From an uncultured Succinivibrionaceae bacterium (GTDB taxonomy: Bacteria > Pseudomonadota > Gammaproteobacteria > Enterobacterales > Succinivibrionaceae), in contig UQCV01000078.1 of NCBI GenBank assembly GCA_900539665.1, forward strand, positions 1-11,397: 11,397 nucleotides of DNA, read 5' to 3'. The notes under the pieces were generated by a model that saw nothing but the letters and a program-made list of their open reading frames with translations, did no database searches and was not told the origin of the DNA. The first letter of the stretch is position 1; the number at the start of each line of letters is the position of its first letter. A program made the translations under genes and the position numbers. Positions 7,409 to 11,397 of this stretch are shown piece after piece.

Positions 7409-8538
7409 TGTACGTCAACCTCCTCGACTCCATCGACAAACCAATTAAAGTGAAATAGCAACTCGTTATCAGGTATCACTGTACCTGATGAAACTCTAAT
7501 ATTCCCCTGGTTATCCCTAATTGTGCCTCGAAATACTTCACATTCATGTGAAAGCAAACATGACATCTCTGAATCGATATAATTTACTACTTCCACCGGT
7601 ACATCAACGCCTACACCTTTAAGTTTTGCCGTGGCGGTTCTGACAGGTAACCAGTCTGAACCAGAAGTAAATTCATTAACAATAATTCGACGCGCTAATT
7701 GGCGATAGAACATAGACCAGTCCCAAACAGCAGAACCAATGGATGAATTGACAAAACTTGACTGTTTGTTCACATGATAACTCACACATTGCAAGAAATT
7801 TCGATCACAAAACCTTTCCACATCATTGCCACTTAAATGATAAGTCCAAGTTTTAATATGCGGATAGCGATCATAGAATTCATCGAGACGTCGTGGCAAA
7901 TCAGCCTTTCCATTATTTGGAAGTTGGAAAGTAAAAACTTTAGCATGCGGATTAACTTTCATCACCCCTAAAGTAAAAGCATTAATCCCACGTATAACCT
8001 CTGAATTCTTATTTAAATAGACATAGCCAAATTGGCTCCCTTTTGAGGTCATGCCCGCTAAAATCCCAGAAAGATATCTGACATAATACATACGACTAAA
8101 GAAGCTATAGACGTTTGGTTGATCTTTAACACCTTCACTAATAGTAGTTATAAACTTTACTTGTGGATAATGAGCTGCAGCCAAGTTGATGCAATCTTCA
8201 TAAACTCTTGAAGGAGCTATAACTACATTGCCCCCTCTAACCACAAAGTCATCGATATAAAGTCGACACTCTTGTGGGCCGATGCTATCGTGAATTTCTG
8301 CCACTAAATTTAGCTGACTAACCGCCACTAAAAATCCATTAGCATGAGCTTCATTCCAACCATCGTCATCATGTTTGCCAAAAGTCAACATCATGAACAT
8401 AGGTTGCTTTTCGGCTGGCTGACGGTCAGTCACGACTATGTCATCGTTATATTGATAAAACGAAATAAACAACGACATTAAAACAATGATCACGAGGCAC
8501 GCGATCAACACAAGAGTCAAATTGTAATTTGTCCGCAT
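7405..8538 (-). CDS. Membrane-anchored BMP/PnrA-family periplasmic binding protein, first copy
   Basis: A 377-aa protein from the ATG at 8538. A longer frame begins at 8598 but would overlap the EAL gene by 47 nt and has no ribosome-binding site, whereas 8538 has AGAGGT at 8543-8548. The N-terminus holds a long hydrophobic helix (about residues 7-28); it includes 'LIAC' (11-14), a possible lipobox, but hydrophobicity continues past the Cys, so a membrane anchor is more likely. The rest is a Bmp-family binding domain: 'KHDDDGWNEAHANGF' (55-69), 'YYVRYLSGILAGM' (151-163), 'GYVYLNKNSEVIRGINAFTLGVMKVNPHAKV' in two blocks (171-201), and near the end 'VFRGTIRDNQGNIRV' and 'WFVDGV'. By homology it binds a small solute, classically a purine nucleoside, in the periplasm. 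It lies 13 nt after the EAL gene and overlaps the next gene by 4 nt, so the three are probably cotranscribed. Confidence 0.85.
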   Translation of the reverse strand: MRTNYNLTLVLIACLVIIVLMSLFISFYQYNDDIVVTDRQPAEKQPMFMMLTFGKHDDDGWNEAHANGFLVAVSQLNLVAEIHDSIGPQECRLYIDDFVVRGGNVVIAPSRVYEDCINLAAAHYPQVKFITTISEGVKDQPNVYSFFSRMYYVRYLSGILAGMTSKGSQFGYVYLNKNSEVIRGINAFTLGVMKVNPHAKVFTFQLPNNGKADLPRRLDEFYDRYPHIKTWTYHLSGNDVERFCDRNFLQCVSYHVNKQSSFVNSSIGSAVWDWSMFYRQLARRIIVNEFTSGSDWLPVRTATAKLKGVGVDVPVEVVNYIDSEMSCLLSHECEVFRGTIRDNQGNIRVSSGTVIPDNELLFHFNWFVDGVEEVDVQ

Positions 8539-8551
8539 ATGCACCTCTTTT

Positions 8552-10876
8552 TTACCCTCGCTCCTCAAATATCTTGTCTTCAAACAAAATCTCTTCAAAT
8601 TCCTTTACCGGAATAGGTTTAGAGTAGTAATACCCTTGGCAGTATTCACAGCCTAAATCACGAAGCAAATTCTTTTGCTGCAAGGTTTCTACCCCTTCTA
8701 CGAGAGTATGGATATTAAAATGCTTAGCAATCAAAATGATATCCTTGATGATGAGCATTGACTTACGATCAGTAGGTTTCATGCGATCCACAAAGGATTT
8801 ATCGAGTTTTACCGTATCAAACGGCATAACTGACAGATTAGACAATGAAGAATAACCAGTCCCAAAGTCGTCCATTGATAATTTAAAACCAATGTCCTTT
8901 AACTGGCGTAACACTTCAATAACGTGAGAACTATCATCAACAGTTGCTGATTCTGTAATTTCAATGTCAACGTACTTCAAGAGATCACGATAACCTTCAA
9001 CTTCCTGTTTTAGTTCAGCGACCAAATTAGGGTTTAGGAATTGCACTTGTGAAAGGTTGACAGAAATTGGAACTAAGCGCTTACCAGCTTGTTCCCACCG
9101 ACGTAAAATGCGCAGACTTTGTCTAAACACATAACTGTCGATAAGAGCAATAGAACCATTGCGTTCGAACACCGGAATAAATTTATATGGTGGCAAAATA
9201 CCTGTGCCTTTGTAATTCCAACGAATTAATGCTTCAGCTCCTGCTAAGGCATTAGTCTTTAGATCATACTTCGGCTGCAAGTAAACCAAAAATTCCCCCG
9301 CCGCTAAAGCTGGTTCAAGTTCTTGTTCGAGCACATTATTAGCGCGAATTTCATCACGGAATTTTTCGTTATAGATGTAGATGCTATCTTTATGAGTATA
9401 GGTTATACCTTCACTTCTCTTGTTTTTAGCTCGCCATGCAGTCATAGCAATAGCGCAGTTATCAATGCAGTAATCTAACTGTTCTTCTGTTGGAGCTAAA
9501 CGCTTAGCATCGAACTCCGCCACCCCACAACAAAATACTGATTTAATATCAACATTTGGGATAGAGTTAAAGTTATCAAACATGTGAAGTAAAGTTTCGC
9601 GGATATCTTCTTCCTTGTGAGCTGCCATTATAAGCACGAAAAAGCCTTGTACTCTCGAAGCAAAAACGTGTTCATCGTCTAACTCAAGAAAGTATCTCGC
9701 CACTTTCAACTCGAACTTTTCCGCTAATTCCAAACCATACAAACGAGAAACCCATTCATAATTTGAAATAATCATCTTAACCACAAAGATACGATGGCCA
9801 CTTTCCACCATCTTAACCATGTGTTTAAAGTTTTTACGCAAGCTCGATTTATTAGGCAATTGAGTATATTCATCAACATAAGCCAAATAATGTATGGAAT
9901 TACGGTTCATATTCACGGTGTATTCATAGTATGAAAGCAGTAATAAAACTACCAACACAATACTCAAAATAAACACCACAAACATTACCATGATGGCGCT
10001 AATCTTGCTGTCAACTATAGAAGCAGGTATAAGACTAAAGTAATACCACCCTTGAAATTTAGTTGGCAAAATTGAGACATAATGCTTAGGGTACTTTTTA
10101 CTTTGATAAACAAAAATTTCATCCTGCCCAGCATTCAAAAAATCTACTTCTGAAAAATTATTCTGGGTTTCTAGGGTTTCTATTTTTTTTTCTTCTAACC
10201 AACCACGAATAAAAGCCACAGATTCCTTTGGCAAGAGACGATCGTCAATAGAATGGTTAATAGCTACCACATTTCTCATGCTATTAACCAAAAAGCTCAT
10301 GCCGTGATTATCTAACTGACTCGAACGACGATCACCAACAAATAATTTGATTAGTTCTACTTCGCTTATCTGAACGAACAGGAAATTCTTAATGTAATCA
10401 CCTTGGTTTAAAGGCACCGCCATGATGATATCGTAGTGATTGCTATTAGGAGTTTTAACATAGATTAGAGAAACATCACTCCTAATGGATATCATTAGTT
10501 TTTTGAATACGCTAGGAGCGAGCTTATAGCCATAGAGCGAATTACCATCAATATCAACAATACCGATGTTTAAGTAACCAAAAACTTCGCGAATACCTTC
10601 CATGACAGAGTCGGTATGGACCCCGCCAACGTAAGAATTTTCTGACAGTGATTTGGCAGCAATTTTCAAAAAATTTTTTATATCATCTAACTTTTGGTTA
10701 ACGTTATTAAGTTCATTAGCAGAACTAACCAAAATGTTTTGCTTAGACGAAGAAAGAACAATCTCTTCGAGTTTGTGTTTATAAGTAAGTGACCCACCGA
10801 TCAACGTACAAACCAGCACCACAACCACAATTACTGATTGCTTATATGTTAATAATTTTTTTAAGAAACCAAGCAT
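8552..10876 (-). CDS. Inner-membrane c-di-GMP phosphodiesterase with periplasmic sensor, degenerate GGDEF and intact EAL
   Basis: A 774-aa protein. Order: membrane segment about 12-31; periplasmic region about 32-290, probably a Cache-like sensor fold (inferred from size and placement); membrane segment about 291-316; GGDEF-like domain about 328-455; EAL domain about 510-768. The GGDEF domain opens with 'DEYTQLPNKSSLRK', but the signature is 'RVQGFFVLI' (408-416) where 'RxGGDEF' is expected, so cyclase activity is very unlikely. The EAL domain keeps the residues for metal binding and hydrolysis: E548-A-L, N607, E639, D669-D670, K690, E727/E730 and Q747, so it should hydrolyse c-di-GMP. The ATG has no clear Shine-Dalgarno, but an in-frame TAA lies six codons upstream, leaving no better start. 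It is the first gene of a three-gene run with two BMP-family binding proteins. Confidence 0.93.
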   Translation of the reverse strand: MLGFLKKLLTYKQSVIVVVVLVCTLIGGSLTYKHKLEEIVLSSSKQNILVSSANELNNVNQKLDDIKNFLKIAAKSLSENSYVGGVHTDSVMEGIREVFGYLNIGIVDIDGNSLYGYKLAPSVFKKLMISIRSDVSLIYVKTPNSNHYDIIMAVPLNQGDYIKNFLFVQISEVELIKLFVGDRRSSQLDNHGMSFLVNSMRNVVAINHSIDDRLLPKESVAFIRGWLEEKKIETLETQNNFSEVDFLNAGQDEIFVYQSKKYPKHYVSILPTKFQGWYYFSLIPASIVDSKISAIMVMFVVFILSIVLVVLLLLSYYEYTVNMNRNSIHYLAYVDEYTQLPNKSSLRKNFKHMVKMVESGHRIFVVKMIISNYEWVSRLYGLELAEKFELKVARYFLELDDEHVFASRVQGFFVLIMAAHKEEDIRETLLHMFDNFNSIPNVDIKSVFCCGVAEFDAKRLAPTEEQLDYCIDNCAIAMTAWRAKNKRSEGITYTHKDSIYIYNEKFRDEIRANNVLEQELEPALAAGEFLVYLQPKYDLKTNALAGAEALIRWNYKGTGILPPYKFIPVFERNGSIALIDSYVFRQSLRILRRWEQAGKRLVPISVNLSQVQFLNPNLVAELKQEVEGYRDLLKYVDIEITESATVDDSSHVIEVLRQLKDIGFKLSMDDFGTGYSSLSNLSVMPFDTVKLDKSFVDRMKPTDRKSMLIIKDIILIAKHFNIHTLVEGVETLQQKNLLRDLGCEYCQGYYYSKPIPVKEFEEILFEDKIFEERG

Positions 10877-11033
10877 AGCGAACCGAATAATTTACTGAGT
10901 CTTATTAAATTTTTAGTCAGTCCTTCCTCAGAAGGTATATCCAACAAAATTTATTGACCATTATTTCGTGCGAGGAAAACGCAACAGACTTTAAACACCA
11001 GACAAACACTTTCCTTTAAATTATAAGACGTTA
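10877..11033 (-). other. Leader region of the EAL-BMP operon
   Basis: No gene was found here. On the minus strand a perfect TATAAT occurs at 11020-11025, but the nearest TTGCAC is 20 bp upstream, so the promoter is only tentative; used, it would give a leader of about 135 nt. Within the leader, CCTTC and GAAGG (10922-10926, 10931-10935) form a small hairpin and ACTGA/TCAGT (10894-10898, 10917-10921) another, close to a start codon lacking a ribosome-binding site. Confidence 0.3.
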
Positions 11034-11061
11034 AGCTTTTCTTTTGTGCAAAAGAAAAGCT
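11034..11061. repeat. Perfect 13-bp inverted repeat (hairpin)
   Basis: AGCTTTTCTTTTG (11034-11046) and CAAAAGAAAAGCT (11049-11061) are exact reverse complements two bases apart. There is no T-tract on either side, and the stem is AT-rich, so it is not a standard terminator. It sits just upstream of the candidate -10 of the EAL operon. Confidence 0.75.
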
Positions 11062-11113
11062 CATTTAACCAAATACCTTAAGCTATTCACATAATTAAAA
11101 TTTATATAGCCCC

Positions 11114-11148
11114 AAATACATGCCCAATCTAAGAAATTGAATGTATTT
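11114..11148. repeat. 8-bp inverted repeat AAATACAT / ATGTATTT
   Basis: Perfect arms at 11114-11121 and 11141-11148, separated by 19 bp. It is a possible regulator site upstream of the EAL operon; the ATGTAT core also occurs in the palindrome at the tkt promoter. No other feature was recognised between 11062 and 11227. Confidence 0.35.
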
Positions 11149-11227
11149 ACACTATGTTTTCTCAAATGATCCCCAACTTTTCAGTTCCCCTCCCCCACCT
11201 CACGATCGTAATTCCCAGAAATACCAT

Positions 11228-11255
11228 GAGACAAATCACACAATTTTGATATAAT
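11228..11255 (+). promoter_or_regulatory. Candidate plus-strand promoter near the right edge
   Basis: GAGACA (11228-11233), 16-bp spacer, perfect TATAAT (11250-11255), followed by ACGCATC. The start point would be near 11262, and the transcript would run rightward through the two hairpins and out of the window. Confidence 0.35.
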
Positions 11256-11332
11256 ACGCATCATAGTTGCTATGCCTAACGGCGTATTTTATCTAAAATC
11301 TCCAAGAAGACTCCTTCCTCATTAGGTGGGAG
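11254..11332 (-). mobile_element. Possible IS200/IS605-type element end (two hairpins)
   Basis: On the minus strand the order is TTCAT, a stem CTCCCACCTAATGAGGAAGGAG minus its flanks (11311-11332), then TCTTCTTGG. This resembles the hairpin that often closes IS200/IS605 elements carrying TnpB and its guide RNA. A second structure follows: ATACGC/GCGTAT outer arms (11254-11259, 11282-11287) enclosing CATAG-TTG-CTATG (11262-11274). If correct, the element body and any tnpB gene lie to the right of the window. Recognition rests on pattern memory only. Confidence 0.3.
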
Positions 11333-11380
11333 ATGAATTGGTTTTTTTGGCTCTTACCTCTTTTGAGCTTAAATATATGA
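11333..11380 (+). CDS. Possible 15-residue hydrophobic peptide ORF
   Basis: ATG at 11333 opens a frame reading MNWFFWLLPLLSLNI then TGA. AGGTGGGAG lies directly before the ATG, and a plausible promoter is about 80 bp upstream. The Shine-Dalgarno bases pair with CTCCTTCCT in the preceding hairpin. It could be a leader peptide, a tiny membrane protein, or chance. The competing view is that the hairpin is an insertion-element end. Confidence 0.15.
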   Translation: MNWFFWLLPLLSLNI

Positions 11381-11397
11381 TAATATACTAAGAAAAA

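Noticed and set aside
8539..8598. Longer start for the first BMP-family gene (ATG at 8598)
   Set aside because: It would overlap the EAL gene by 47 nt, adds a charged segment before the membrane helix and has no ribosome-binding site; ATG 8538 has AGAGGT upstream.
11281..11397. Minus-strand open frame of about 38 codons ending in TAG, as the C-terminus of a TnpB protein
   Set aside because: The stretch is very AT-rich, shows no TnpB zinc-finger or catalytic motif, and an open run this short is expected by chance.
1..11397. CRISPR arrays, tRNA and rRNA genes
   Set aside because: No direct-repeat/spacer pattern, cloverleaf or rRNA-like sequence was seen on either strand.

Overview
The window is AT-rich bacterial DNA. 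The best taxonomic marker is a full-length transketolase that follows Escherichia coli TktA almost residue for residue (663 aa), so the host is most likely a gammaproteobacterium. The low GC, the ISL3- and IS66-like transposases and the c-di-GMP gene content would fit a gut or rumen Succinivibrionaceae-like organism, but that finer placement is inference.

Left third (1-3.7 kb), mobile DNA: the 5' part of an ISL3-family transposase runs leftward off the window edge (1-946, minus). A second element carries an IS66-like DDE transposase on the plus strand (1140-3582). It appears as three pieces: an in-frame TAG at 1749-1751 separates the first two, and a +1 frameshift at an A4 run near 2081-2084 separates the second and third. 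Joined, they form one protein of about 814 codons. A strong intrinsic terminator follows.

Middle (3.75-6.0 kb): tkt (minus) has its own terminator on one side and, on the other, a promoter whose perfect TATAAT box lies inside a perfect 7-1-7 palindrome.

Right half (6.08-10.88 kb): three tightly packed minus-strand genes, transcribed from right to left, form an apparent operon. The first encodes an inner-membrane protein with a periplasmic sensor region, a GGDEF domain that has lost its signature, and an EAL domain with all catalytic residues. Next come two membrane-anchored periplasmic binding proteins of the BMP/PnrA (purine-nucleoside-binding) family. No ABC transporter ATPase or permease gene is in the window. 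The layout suggests a periplasmic solute-sensing module that controls cyclic-di-GMP hydrolysis, and it is the most interesting item here. tkt lies downstream on the same strand, 255 bp away, with no obvious terminator between.

Right edge (10.88-11.40 kb): a non-coding AT-rich stretch with several inverted repeats, a plausible plus-strand promoter, and a hairpin. That hairpin can be read either as the end of an IS200/IS605-type element lying beyond the window, or as a leader that hides the ribosome-binding site of a 15-codon hydrophobic ORF.
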